A DNA stretch of 64,000 nucleotides from Micromonospora citrea (GCF_900090315.1 NZ_FMHZ01000002.1:248001-312000); one strand, 5' to 3'; shown: positions 1 to 8,002, counted from the first letter of the stretch. A program made the numbers and translations. The notes: generated from the sequence alone by a model not told the origin.

Positions 1-907
1 CGCCGACGGTGGTGTCCCGCGTCGCCAGGCGCATGAAGTGCCCGGCCGGGGAGGTGAACCTCAGCGCCTCCTCCACCACGCCGCCGACCCGCTCGGGTCG
101 CCGGGCCCAGTGCGCGTAGTGGTCGGTGCGGATCAGCTCGGTCAGGGCCGCGCGGGGCACGTGCGGGATGGCGGCGCTGCCACCGAGGAGCAGGCTGTAG
201 CAGTTGGCCACGACGGCCCCGGGGCGCAGCGGCATGGCCGCCAGCAGGTCCACCAGGTCGCCGCGTGGACGCCGGCGGTGCTCGAGCACGAGGTTGACCA
301 GGTACGCGAACAGTTCCCGGTGGCCACGGTCGAGGGTCGCGGACGGGCCGTCGGGCAGCGCGACGTCCGGGTCGTGCTCGGCCACCGACATGGACACCCA
401 TCGGGACAGGGCGGGCCAGTCCGCGGCCGGGATGCCCATCAGGGGCCCCAGGAAGGCCAGCGGCAGGGCGGAGGTGAGTTCGGCGAAGTCCAGCACTCCG
501 TCGGCGGGACGGAGCATCTGCCGCACGAAGGAGCGGATGGCCGGCGCGTGCCGGGCCACCGCGCGCGCGGTCATCTGGCGTTGCAGCGGGCCTCGGACGA
601 GGCCGTGCCGTGGCGGGTCGGTCGCCGCGAACTGCTGGTTCCGCGCCGGCTCCGGGCGGCCGAGCATGGTGAGCATCACCCCGCCGGTGGAGGTGAACCT
701 GGCGTGGTCGGTCAGGACGGTCCGGGCGTCGGTGTAGCGGGTGACCGCCCAGAAACCCGACCTGCCCTCGACCGGCTGCCAGCCGACGGGATCCCACCGG
801 CGCAGCGTCCGCCACGCGGCGTGCGGGTCGCCCGCAGCGTGCAGGGCGGGGTCGGCGAGGTCGGTCCTGCCCGGGGGCCGGGTGTGGAGGCACGGCGGGG
901 TTCTCAT
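1..907 (-). CDS. Cytochrome P450, C-terminus cut by window edge
   Basis: Heme mono-oxygenase of the bacterial class I type, probably acting on a carrier-bound or peptide substrate in this operon. The reading frame opens at an ATG that overlaps the stop of the carrier-protein gene (ATGA). The ExxR motif of the K helix is at E280-A-L-R283, followed by the expected SPAGHFMR segment. The heme-Cys loop lies beyond the edge. The I-helix reads L-L-L-G242-G-S-A245-A246-I, so both the acidic residue and the threonine of the usual acid-alcohol pair are alanine. It is last of the visible operon genes. The family call is firm; the substrate is unknown. Confidence 0.9.
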   Translation of the reverse strand, partial: MRTPPCLHTRPPGRTDLADPALHAAGDPHAAWRTLRRWDPVGWQPVEGRSGFWAVTRYTDARTVLTDHARFTSTGGVMLTMLGRPEPARNQQFAATDPPRHGLVRGPLQRQMTARAVARHAPAIRSFVRQMLRPADGVLDFAELTSALPLAFLGPLMGIPAADWPALSRWVSMSVAEHDPDVALPDGPSATLDRGHRELFAYLVNLVLEHRRRPRGDLVDLLAAMPLRPGAVVANCYSLLLGGSAAIPHVPRAALTELIRTDHYAHWARRPERVGGVVEEALRFTSPAGHFMRLATRDTTVG

Positions 908-1140
908 GCGGCCAACACCTCGTCGACCAGCTCGGCGATGGTCGGCTTGAGGAACAGCACCGCGGCGTCCACCTCGACGCCGAACTGCTCGTAGAGGTCC
1001 ATCAGCAGGTCGGCGGCGAGCAGCGAGTCGCCGCCGAGGGCGAAGAAGTCGTCCTCGACACCCACCGGTGTGACGTTGAGCTTCTCGCTCCAGAGCCGGG
1101 TCAGCATCGACTCAAGCTCGCTTCGCGTCGGCACGGACAT
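904..1140 (-). CDS. Stand-alone peptidyl/acyl carrier protein
   Basis: A 78-residue carrier protein. The 4'-phosphopantetheine attachment motif is L-G-G-D-S39-L-L, typical of peptidyl carrier domains of nonribosomal peptide synthetases. It would hold an amino acid or acyl group as a thioester on Ser39 for the neighbouring condensation proteins or the P450. It starts inside the end of the upstream condensation-like gene (29-bp overlap) and its stop overlaps the P450 start, so the three are translationally coupled. No adenylation domain that could load it is visible in the window. Confidence 0.93.
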   Translation of the reverse strand: MSVPTRSELESMLTRLWSEKLNVTPVGVEDDFFALGGDSLLAADLLMDLYEQFGVEVDAAVLFLKPTIAELVDEVLAA

Positions 1141-2212
1141 CCTCCCAACTGTCGATGAATCGCCGGGTCAGGGCCCGCATCGCGGCCTCCCCGTACGAGC
1201 GGCGGTACCGCAGGCAGGCGGTGTAGCCGCCGCCGGCGCCCGGTTCGAGCCAGAACGCCAGCCCGTTGACGGGCAGCACCGGCCCGCCCAGGCCGAGCCC
1301 GGCAGGGATCGTCAGCGGCTCGATCCCGGCGTTCTCGGGCACCTGGATGACCTCGAACTGGGCCAGAGCCGGTCCGCCGTGGGCGAACAGCGCGTCGGCC
1401 TGCGGCACCTCGTCCAGCAGCGCCGGAAACGGAATTTCGTGCGCGTACGCCTCGGCGAACGCGCGGTGCACGGCACCCACCGTCGGCGTGCCGAGCCGCA
1501 CCGGCAGCACGTTCATGTAGAGCCCCACGGTGTCCCAGTCGGACCGCTGCCGGCCGTGGGTCAGCACCGGGACGACCGCCTCGCCCGGGCACAGCGGGCC
1601 GAGGGCCCGCGCGAACGCGGTGAGCAGGACGACGAACGGTGTGCTGCGCACGGCCCGGGCGACCGTTGCCGCCTGCTGCCGGGTGATGCCGCTCGGCGTC
1701 CTGATCTCGGCCGTGCCGGTGTCGCCGCCCTGGCCCGGGGCCAGGGTCGGCACGTCTGCGAGCACCCGGCGCCAGTACGGCAGCGACCGGTCCACCCGGC
1801 CGGGCGCAGGGGCGGACGCGCTGCCGTGGTAGGCGGGGGCCGGACCGGTCGGCGGTTTCAGCACCTCGCTCAGCAGCAGCCGCATCGACCACGGGTCGGA
1901 CACGGTGTGGTGCGCAACCAGCAGCAGCTCGCGACCGGCCAGGTACGCCCAGAGCAGGCACCGCGCGTCGGGCGGGTACCGGCCGGCGGCGGCCGCCGCC
2001 CACACGTCGTCGACCGTGCGCAGCGGGACCGGCCCCTGACCGAGGACGGGGTGCCGGGCCACGACCGCGTCCAGGGCTCGTCGCAGGGCGGCCGGGTCGG
2101 GCTCGGCGGGCAGCCGGGCCCCGCCCAGCGCGACGAACCGTTCGGTGTCCGCCGGACCGCCCGCCCAGGACAGGATGTGCTGCGCGTACGGCTGGTCATC
2201 CACCTCGTACAC
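1112..2212 (-). CDS. Stand-alone condensation-like protein with altered HHxxxDG motif
   Basis: A 366-residue protein resembling an NRPS condensation domain that stands alone. The active-site motif reads H101-H102-T-V-S-D106-P, so the two histidines and the aspartate are kept but the final glycine is proline. Family members catalyse amide or ester bond formation between carrier-bound acyl groups, or act as epimerising or tailoring variants. It is shorter than a typical domain of about 430-450 residues. Its start overlaps the end of the MFS gene by 17 bp and its end overlaps the carrier protein, so the unit is one operon. The exact reaction cannot be read from sequence. Confidence 0.75.
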   Translation of the reverse strand: MYEVDDQPYAQHILSWAGGPADTERFVALGGARLPAEPDPAALRRALDAVVARHPVLGQGPVPLRTVDDVWAAAAAGRYPPDARCLLWAYLAGRELLLVAHHTVSDPWSMRLLLSEVLKPPTGPAPAYHGSASAPAPGRVDRSLPYWRRVLADVPTLAPGQGGDTGTAEIRTPSGITRQQAATVARAVRSTPFVVLLTAFARALGPLCPGEAVVPVLTHGRQRSDWDTVGLYMNVLPVRLGTPTVGAVHRAFAEAYAHEIPFPALLDEVPQADALFAHGGPALAQFEVIQVPENAGIEPLTIPAGLGLGGPVLPVNGLAFWLEPGAGGGYTACLRYRRSYGEAAMRALTRRFIDSWEDVRADAKRA

Positions 2213-3527
2213 CTCCCATGGCCTTTCCGGCCGGATCGACCGGCGACCGCCCGTGCGGCGCCGGGAGTCTCGTCGGCGGCTGCCCGCCGTCTGGCGCGAC
2301 GGCTTCGTCGGGCAGGTCGCGCCACCGCCGCAGCGGCGAGAGGTAGAGCAGCAGGCCGGATGCCCACACTCCGGCGGCGGCGACCCACAGCGTCGGCCGC
2401 ACCCCCAGCCAGCTGCCGAGCAGGCCGCCGGTCAGGGCGCCGACGGGCATCACCCCGAAGATCACCCACCGGACCGACGCGGTCATCCTGCCCAGCAGGT
2501 CCGGCGGGCAGACCCGCTGCCGGTAGCTGATGGCCGCAGCGTTGTAGATGGCGAACACCGCGCCCAGCCCCGCCATGCCGGCCGTGTAGGCGATCGGGCC
2601 CCAGCCCGGCTGCGCGGCCGGTACGAGCAGCACCGTCCAGCCGAGCCCCAGCGGAGCGATCCAGATGATCCGGGCCGTGCCCACCAGGCGCGCCAGCCGC
2701 GCGGAGACCAGGCCGCCGCCGATCCCGCCCAGCGTGGTCAGCGCCAGCACCACACCGACCATGTGCTCGCTGAGGCGCAGGTCGCGCACCAGGTACAGGA
2801 CCGCCAGCGCGAAGATCATCTGGCTGAAGAGGTTGAGCGACGCCGAGGCCGCCACCAGTCGGGGCATGATCGGGTGGCGGAACACGAAGGAGAGTCCCGC
2901 ACCCAGCTCGCGGCGGAAGTTCCGACCCCGCGCCACGGCCGGCGGCTGCTCCGGGCGGCGGAGCAGCAGGAGGGACAGGGCGTTGACCACGTAGGCGAGC
3001 GCGTCGACGCCCACGGTACGCGCCACACCCAGCGCCGACACCAGCGCGCCGCCCACGCCGTAACCGGCGATCCGCGAGACCGAGTAGGTGGTCGTCAGCT
3101 TGCCGTTGGCGTCGAGCAGTTGGTCGCCGGCGACGACCGACGGCAGGAAGCTCTGATGCGCGGTCTCGTAGAGCACGGTGCAGACGCTGGAGAGCAGCGC
3201 CACGATCCACAGCTGCGCCATCGTGACCCAGCCGGCCCACGCGCCGACGGCGACGGTGGCCACCAGCCCGGCCCGCGCGAGGTGACAGACCACCATGACC
3301 CGGCGTTTGCGCATCCGGTCCACCCACACCCCGGCGGGCAGGGAGAGAAACAGGTAGGCGACCATCCGGGTGGCGGCGAGGACGCCGACCTCGACGGCGG
3401 AGGCGTCCAGCACGGTGACGGCCAGCAGCGGAATGGCCAGCATCGAGACGGCGTCGCCGACCTCGCTGAGGGTCCGACCCGACCACAGCACCATGAAGTC
3501 ACGGTGTCGCCACAGGCTGTCGCTCAT
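2196..3527 (-). CDS. MFS exporter
   Basis: A 443-residue major facilitator protein with about twelve hydrophobic segments and the loop motif G-V-W-V-D-R-M-R-K-R-R between helices 2 and 3. It belongs to the enterobactin/macrolide exporter type (MFS_3-like) and probably exports the product of this cluster. The ATG at 3527 overlaps the TGA of the preceding condensation-domain gene, which fixes the start; a much longer open frame upstream is a shadow of that gene. It is one of two MFS exporters in the same operon, separated by two mini-ORFs and one enzyme gene. Confidence 0.9.
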   Translation of the reverse strand: MSDSLWRHRDFMVLWSGRTLSEVGDAVSMLAIPLLAVTVLDASAVEVGVLAATRMVAYLFLSLPAGVWVDRMRKRRVMVVCHLARAGLVATVAVGAWAGWVTMAQLWIVALLSSVCTVLYETAHQSFLPSVVAGDQLLDANGKLTTTYSVSRIAGYGVGGALVSALGVARTVGVDALAYVVNALSLLLLRRPEQPPAVARGRNFRRELGAGLSFVFRHPIMPRLVAASASLNLFSQMIFALAVLYLVRDLRLSEHMVGVVLALTTLGGIGGGLVSARLARLVGTARIIWIAPLGLGWTVLLVPAAQPGWGPIAYTAGMAGLGAVFAIYNAAAISYRQRVCPPDLLGRMTASVRWVIFGVMPVGALTGGLLGSWLGVRPTLWVAAAGVWASGLLLYLSPLRRWRDLPDEAVAPDGGQPPTRLPAPHGRSPVDPAGKAMGGVRGG

Positions 3528-4705
3528 GCCGGTTCCTCGACCGCCCGCAGCAGGAGGTCGGTCATGGTGGTCAGGAAGCGTTCCACCTCGGCGCGTCCGT
3601 ACCCGCCGCGCATCACCCGCAGGGTGAACTGCACGCAGGGGTGCACCCAGGCCATCAGGTAGAAGCTGGCCCCGCTGTAGGCGCGGGGCGGGAGAAACTC
3701 GACACGCCGGGGCGCCACCTCGGACGGCTCGGGATCGGCGTCGGCCGGGGCCGGGATGAAGGTGAAGAAGCTGCCGTGGTCGAAGTCCATGGGCGCGACG
3801 GCGAACGGGTCGTACACGCCGTGCTGCATGGCGCGCAGCGCCGCGACGTTGACGCCGCGGGCCATCGGGGGCAGCGGCCCGTCGGGGTCGCAGGCGGCGA
3901 GCATGGGCACCCACTGCGTCATCGACGACACCAGGCGCCGCACCGTGGGGTCCAGCCGGTTCGAGGCCAGCTGCCACAGCAGCTGGTCCGTCCGGCCCGT
4001 GGTCGCGGCCAGCGCCTGCGCGTAGACCGTGAGCAGCAGGGTGGGCACGGTGATCCGCAGGCGTCGCGCCGCGTCGCGAACCACGCCGTACGGAATGCCG
4101 GTGTGAGCGCGAGCCCGCACCAGGGAGCCCCGGGACACCGGAACCCGCGGCGCGGCGGCGATGGTCCGCCGACGATACTCGCCGGCCGCGATCAGCCTGG
4201 CCCGGAATTCGTCGGCGCGTTGGCGTTCGGCCACCTTGCGGGGCGTGGGGGCGTCGGCGAGACGGTCACCGCGCAGCAGGGCACGCAGGTCGGACTCCAG
4301 GATCCGCACGGCCGCGCCGTCGGCCGCGAGGTGGTGGATCACCAGACGGAGCTGCGGCGATCCACCGTCGTCGGGACTGTGCAGCCAGGCTCGCCACGCC
4401 GGCTGGGCGGCCAGGTCGAACGGCTCCCGTACGGACGCCTCGGTGAACCGTACGGGCGGGTCGCGCAGGACCACCTGCCGCACCGCGTCGGGCTCGTCCG
4501 CCGGCCGGTAGACGGTGCGCAACGACTCGTGTCGCGCGGCCAGCGCGGTGAGCGCCTGGCGTACCTGCTCCGCGGCGGTTCCGGCTGGCAACGACCAGAC
4601 CAGATCCTGGTTGGACTCCCACAACTGCTCCGGAGGGCGCACCGAGAGGGCTCGCCACATGGAGCGCTGACCCATGGTGAGCGGGTAGCCACCCTGACCG
4701 TGCAT
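3524..4705 (-). CDS. Stand-alone condensation-domain protein
   Basis: A 393-residue NRPS condensation-domain protein with an intact catalytic motif H124-H125-L-A-A-D129-G130. The N-terminal P-L-T-M-G-Q-R-S-M-W stretch matches the C1 core motif of such domains. It would form an amide or ester bond, with His125 as the general base expected in this family. A strong ribosome-binding site, GGAGGAG, lies 2 bases before the ATG at 4705. A 14-bp perfect hairpin lies just upstream, between this gene and the 8-codon ORF. It is followed without a gap by an MFS exporter. The donor and acceptor substrates are unknown. Confidence 0.88.
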   Translation of the reverse strand: MHGQGGYPLTMGQRSMWRALSVRPPEQLWESNQDLVWSLPAGTAAEQVRQALTALAARHESLRTVYRPADEPDAVRQVVLRDPPVRFTEASVREPFDLAAQPAWRAWLHSPDDGGSPQLRLVIHHLAADGAAVRILESDLRALLRGDRLADAPTPRKVAERQRADEFRARLIAAGEYRRRTIAAAPRVPVSRGSLVRARAHTGIPYGVVRDAARRLRITVPTLLLTVYAQALAATTGRTDQLLWQLASNRLDPTVRRLVSSMTQWVPMLAACDPDGPLPPMARGVNVAALRAMQHGVYDPFAVAPMDFDHGSFFTFIPAPADADPEPSEVAPRRVEFLPPRAYSGASFYLMAWVHPCVQFTLRVMRGGYGRAEVERFLTTMTDLLLRAVEEPA

Positions 4706-4726
4706 GACTCCTCCAGCTTTCGAGGG

Positions 4727-4757
4727 GGTGGGTGGTCACCTCGGGTGACCACCCACC
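4727..4757 (-). terminator. Perfect 14-bp intercistronic hairpin
   Basis: The arms 4727-4740 and 4744-4757 are perfect inverted repeats with a 3-base loop. The hairpin sits between the stop of the 8-codon ORF and the condensation-domain gene. No T-tract follows, so it could be a leaky terminator, an mRNA stabiliser or part of an attenuator. Such a hairpin right after a precursor gene would keep peptide mRNA high and enzyme mRNA low; that reading is inference. Confidence 0.6.
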
Positions 4758-4771
4758 GTGGTTCACGGATC

Positions 4772-4798
4772 TCAGGCAGTGCAGTCGTCCTTACGCAT
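4772..4798 (-). CDS. 8-codon mini-ORF (MRKDDCTA)
   Basis: An ATG at 4798 opens an eight-codon frame M-R-K-D-D-C-T-A followed by TGA. A full consensus Shine-Dalgarno AGGAGG (4807-4812) lies 8 bases before the ATG, as strong as any in this window. It is the second of two mini-ORFs between the exporter gene and the condensation-domain gene. No in-frame gene explains the ribosome-binding site, because the next gene starts 67 bases further on and has its own. It may be a tiny precursor peptide with a single cysteine, or a leader peptide that controls downstream genes. Function is unknown. Confidence 0.55.
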   Translation of the reverse strand: MRKDDCTA

Positions 4799-4829
4799 CG
4801 CCCGCACCTCCTCTCCCGAGAGCGGTCGG

Positions 4830-4862
4830 CTTCCCTCTCCGGAAGTGCGGTCGGATCCGGAG
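4830..4862 (-). promoter_or_regulatory. Two mutually exclusive hairpins between mini-ORFs
   Basis: One hairpin pairs 4837-4843 with 4856-4862 (7 bp perfect). A second pairs 4830-4834 with 4841-4845 (5 bp perfect). They share bases 4837-4845, so only one can form at a time. They lie between the 12-codon and the 8-codon ORF, the layout expected of translation-dependent attenuation. The pairing is visible; the regulatory role is inference, and short stems are common in GC-rich DNA. Confidence 0.35.
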
Positions 4863-4892
4863 GCGCGTCGCCGACGTGATGGAACGTCAGGG

Positions 4893-4931
4893 TCAGGTCC
4901 AGCTGACGCCACGCTTGCGGACGCTGCGCAT
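4893..4931 (-). CDS. 12-codon mini-ORF (MRSVRKRGVSWT)
   Basis: An ATG at 4931 opens a twelve-codon frame M-R-S-V-R-K-R-G-V-S-W-T followed by TGA. A purine-rich GGGAGAGGAGA lies 5 bases before the ATG. It starts 46 bases after the stop of the upstream exporter gene. The peptide is strongly basic at the front (R-K-R) and ends S-W-T. The R-K-R run is of the +X+ type known to stall macrolide-bound ribosomes, while the Trp would suit P450 cross-linking. Both ideas are inference. No family is recognised. Confidence 0.55.
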   Translation of the reverse strand: MRSVRKRGVSWT

Positions 4932-4977
4932 GCGCTTCTCCTCTCCCGTCGGGGCGGCCCCGTGCCCGCCCGTGACC

Positions 4978-6267
4978 TCAGCGTCGACCGCCGCCCGCCT
5001 CGGCGGTAGTGCTCTGCGTGGTCGAGGTCGTTCGGCCTTGTTCGGCCGGAAGCTCGAACGCCGCCGACGTGGCGACGGACCGCCGTGGCCACAGCGGTGC
5101 GAGCGCGAGGACCGCCACCGCGCCCGACAGCCCGCTGAACCCGATCACCGTGGTGGCCGGCCACCGGTCCGCGGCCAGACCCGCCATGACCATCGCCGTT
5201 CCCTGCAGGCCGCTCAGACCGGTGATGGCCACCCCGAACGCGCGTCCCCGGTACTGCGTCGGCACGGCCCGACCGAACAACGCGTTCAGCGGGATGGCGA
5301 AGGCGCTCGCGGCGCCCGCCAGCACCAACAGCGCGAGGACCAGCCACAGTGGAGGAACGAGCCAGGTCACCGCCAGAACCCCGGCGGAGAACGCGGCCAG
5401 GGGCAGGATCAGTCGTGGCCGGGCCGCCGGCGGGCAGAGCCGGGTGAGGGCGATCCCGCCCAGGGCCATCCCCGTCGGCGCCGCCGCCAGCAACAGCCCG
5501 ACGGTGCCGGCACCGCCGCCGTACTGTCGGGCCAGTGGCGCCATCAGCCCTTCGGCGGCGTAGGTGAAGGCGCTGGCGGTCCACAGGACGAGGACGTAGG
5601 CGCGCAGCCTGTAGTCGGCGAAGACCACCCGTAGGCCGGCCGCCCCGCCGTGACGGGCCGGGCCCCGCGGCGGCCGGGGCGCGGGGCGGGAACGAACACC
5701 GATCATGATCAGAAGGGCGGAGACGAGGAACGTGCCGGCGTCCACCAGCAGCGCCCCGCGCAGCGACAGCAGCGCCACCAGGCTCCCCCCGACGGCGAAG
5801 CCGAGCACCTGCACGACCTGGGCGGAAATGTTGTCCACGCCGTTGGCCACCGCGTAACGGTCACCGTCGAGCACTTCGGGCATCAACGCCGCCCGCGCGG
5901 CCACGAACGGCGGTCGCATCAGGTTGACCACGAGGAGCAGCCCCACCAGGGCGGGCGCGGGCAGGTCCGGCAGCGCCGCCGCCGGGACGAGCGCCGCGCG
6001 GGCGAGGTCGCACGCCACCAGGACCCGCCGCCGGGGGAACCGGTCGGCGAGGCCGGACAGCAGCGGCCCGCCCGTGAGCCAGGCGAGGTACGAACTGGCG
6101 TAGGCGGCTGCGGCCAGCGCGGCCGAGCCGGTACCGGTGTAGACGAGGTACGCCACGGTCACGGCCGTGAGCTGGTCACCCGCCAGGGAGAGCAGGTACG
6201 CCGCGAACAGGTAGCGGTACTCGCGCACCGCGAAGACCTCGGCGTACGTCGCGGCGCGCTCGGTCAC
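4978..6267 (-). CDS. MFS exporter, first gene of the mini-ORF operon
   Basis: A 429-residue major facilitator protein, start GTG at 6267 with a purine-rich GGGAGGGGA upstream. It has twelve hydrophobic stretches and the G-L-A-D-R-F-P-R-R-R-V motif between helices 2 and 3. It resembles the other MFS protein in the cluster and may export the same product or give self-resistance. The last 25 residues are hydrophilic and rich in Thr, Ser and Gln. It heads the minus-strand operon, and the divergent region 6268-6637 should hold its promoter. The substrate is unknown. Confidence 0.85.
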   Translation of the reverse strand: MTERAATYAEVFAVREYRYLFAAYLLSLAGDQLTAVTVAYLVYTGTGSAALAAAAYASSYLAWLTGGPLLSGLADRFPRRRVLVACDLARAALVPAAALPDLPAPALVGLLLVVNLMRPPFVAARAALMPEVLDGDRYAVANGVDNISAQVVQVLGFAVGGSLVALLSLRGALLVDAGTFLVSALLIMIGVRSRPAPRPPRGPARHGGAAGLRVVFADYRLRAYVLVLWTASAFTYAAEGLMAPLARQYGGGAGTVGLLLAAAPTGMALGGIALTRLCPPAARPRLILPLAAFSAGVLAVTWLVPPLWLVLALLVLAGAASAFAIPLNALFGRAVPTQYRGRAFGVAITGLSGLQGTAMVMAGLAADRWPATTVIGFSGLSGAVAVLALAPLWPRRSVATSAAFELPAEQGRTTSTTQSTTAEAGGGRR

Positions 6268-6637
6268 TTCGCCCCCCGTCCCCTCCCACCGCCGGCTGCC
6301 CTCGGAGCACTGGGTCCAGAACGTATCCGTGCCGGCGCCGTCGGGGCCGCGGCCAGGCGTTCGGGGCCGTTCGGAACCGTTCGAGCCGGCTCGCACGGCC
6401 GGCGGGGCGGGCGCCGGAGGGACATCCTGGGGACTACCGGTCCGGGGGCCGACCCATCGGGCGCCGGTGCCGCCAGCGCGAGCCCACGCCGCGTCGTGCC
6501 CCGATCGACGCGTGCTCTCGCGGCACCACACCCCCGTGACCCGACCGTGTCGAATGCGCCGAATCGGCCTCACCGCCGCTGTGCTGTCTCCACGATGAGA
6601 ACAAGGTCGGACTCGGAACTGAGAGGGGAAGTGCGGC
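6268..6637. other. Divergent intergenic region
   Basis: About 370 bases between the exporter gene (minus) and a small membrane-protein gene (plus). It must hold both promoters, but I see no convincing -35/-10 pair or long inverted repeat. Open frames here lack ribosome-binding sites. Confidence 0.4.
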
Positions 6638-6883
6638 ATGACGCGTCGACGTAACAGGAGGGCGCCGCTGCTGCAGGCGGTAGCGATATCGCTGGCAGCG
6701 CTACTGGCGGGAGCGGCCGTCGTACGTGCCCGCCGCCGCGCCGGAGGTGACGCGACGGCCCGCGATCTTTCTGCCGTGCGGGACAGCGCTTTCGCCGATG
6801 CGGGCACAGGCGGGGCACCGGTGCCCGGCGACGCGGCCGGGCGGGACAAGCGAACGGTGTCGTCGGCAGCCGCTGCGCGGTGA
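6638..6883 (+). CDS. Small single-pass membrane protein, unknown
   Basis: An 81-residue hypothetical protein with a basic N-terminus (T-R-R-R-N-R-R) and one hydrophobic segment at about residues 10-27, rich in Ala and Leu, followed by a polar tail. It looks like a small membrane-anchored or secreted protein with the tail outside. The ribosome-binding site GAGAGGGGA precedes the ATG. It lies directly upstream of the desaturase gene on the same strand. No domain is recognised, and the compositional bias leaves some doubt that it is a gene. Confidence 0.45.
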   Translation: MTRRRNRRAPLLQAVAISLAALLAGAAVVRARRRAGGDATARDLSAVRDSAFADAGTGGAPVPGDAAGRDKRTVSSAAAAR

Positions 6884-6958
6884 GGACGGGAGCACCGCCC
6901 CGCGATCGGGCAGCCATCACCGACAGGCCGAGGACGCCACGTGTACGGAGCAGTGACC

Positions 6959-8002
6959 ATGAGCGACGCAATCCTGGACACCGAACGCCACGGCGGCAGT
7001 GAGTACGCGGTTCTGTCACGTCAGATCCGGGGAGCGGGCCTGCTCGATCGGCGCCGTGGCTACTACGCGCTGCGCATCGGCGCCCTCGGCGCATGCTACG
7101 TCGGCACGTGGACGCTGTTCGGATGGCTCGGTGAGTCGTGGTGGCAGCTCGGCGTCGCGGCGGTCCTGGCGGTGGTCTTCGCGCAGGCCGGATTCATCGG
7201 TCACGACGCCGGCCACCGTCAGATCTTCCGCTCCCGCCGCGCGAACGACCTGGTCGGCCTCATCCACGGCAACCTCCTGCTCGGCATCAGCTACGGCTGG
7301 TGGGTGGACAAGCACAACCGCCACCACGCCCATCCGAACACCGAGGGCCGGGACCCGGACATCGTCGTCAGGCCGCTGTCGTTCACCGCGAGGCAGGCGC
7401 GACAGCAGCGTGGGCTCGGCGCGCTGGTGGTCCGGTATCAGGCGTACCTGTTCTTCCCGCTACTGCTGCTGGAGGGCCTGCACCTGCACGCCAACAGCGT
7501 CCGGGCGGTCCTCGGCCGGGGCGGGATCAAGCGACGCCCAGCGGAGGCCGCGCTGCTGGCCCTGCACACTGCCGGATACCTGGGGGCCGTGGTGCTCGTC
7601 CTGAGCCCGGTGCAGGCTGTCGCGTTCGTCCTCGTCAACCAGGGCTTGCTCGGTCTCTACCTGGGCAGCGCCTTCGCGCCCAACCACAAGGGCATGCCGA
7701 TCCTCGGCGCCGACGATCGCGTCGACTACCTGCGACGCCAGGTCCTCACGTCCCGCAACGTGCGCGGCGGATGGTTCGTCGACGCCCTGCTCGGCGGCCT
7801 CAACTACCAGATCGAACATCACCTCTTCCCGAGCATGCCGCGCCCCAACCTGCGCCGTGCTCAACCACTGGTCCGTCGCTTCTGCGCCGAGCACGACATC
7901 AGCTACCACGAGACCACCCTGCTCCGGTCCTGGGCGCAGGCGCTGACGCACCTCGACGCGGTCGGTTCCGGTCGGTCGGCCGACAGCACCGGCCCGAGCT
8001 GA
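6959..8002 (+). CDS. Membrane fatty acid desaturase
   Basis: A 347-residue integral membrane di-iron desaturase. The three histidine boxes are visible: H-D-A-G-H near residue 82, H-N-R-H-H near residue 120 and Q-I-E-H-H near residue 283. Hydrophobic pairs between the boxes match the four-helix layout of acyl-lipid or acyl-CoA desaturases, the DesA/linoleoyl-CoA desaturase-like group common in actinomycetes. It would introduce a double bond into membrane fatty acids. The ATG at 6959 is preferred because GGAG sits 8 bases upstream; a GTG 18 bases earlier is possible. No redox partner gene is adjacent. Confidence 0.93.
   Translation: MSDAILDTERHGGSEYAVLSRQIRGAGLLDRRRGYYALRIGALGACYVGTWTLFGWLGESWWQLGVAAVLAVVFAQAGFIGHDAGHRQIFRSRRANDLVGLIHGNLLLGISYGWWVDKHNRHHAHPNTEGRDPDIVVRPLSFTARQARQQRGLGALVVRYQAYLFFPLLLLEGLHLHANSVRAVLGRGGIKRRPAEAALLALHTAGYLGAVVLVLSPVQAVAFVLVNQGLLGLYLGSAFAPNHKGMPILGADDRVDYLRRQVLTSRNVRGGWFVDALLGGLNYQIEHHLFPSMPRPNLRRAQPLVRRFCAEHDISYHETTLLRSWAQALTHLDAVGSGRSADSTGPS

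Noticed and set aside
904..6267. Classical biarylitide or cittilin cluster
   Set aside because: The mini-ORFs lack the M-x-Y-x-H or Tyr-rich cores of those precursors, and condensation and carrier proteins are not part of those pathways.
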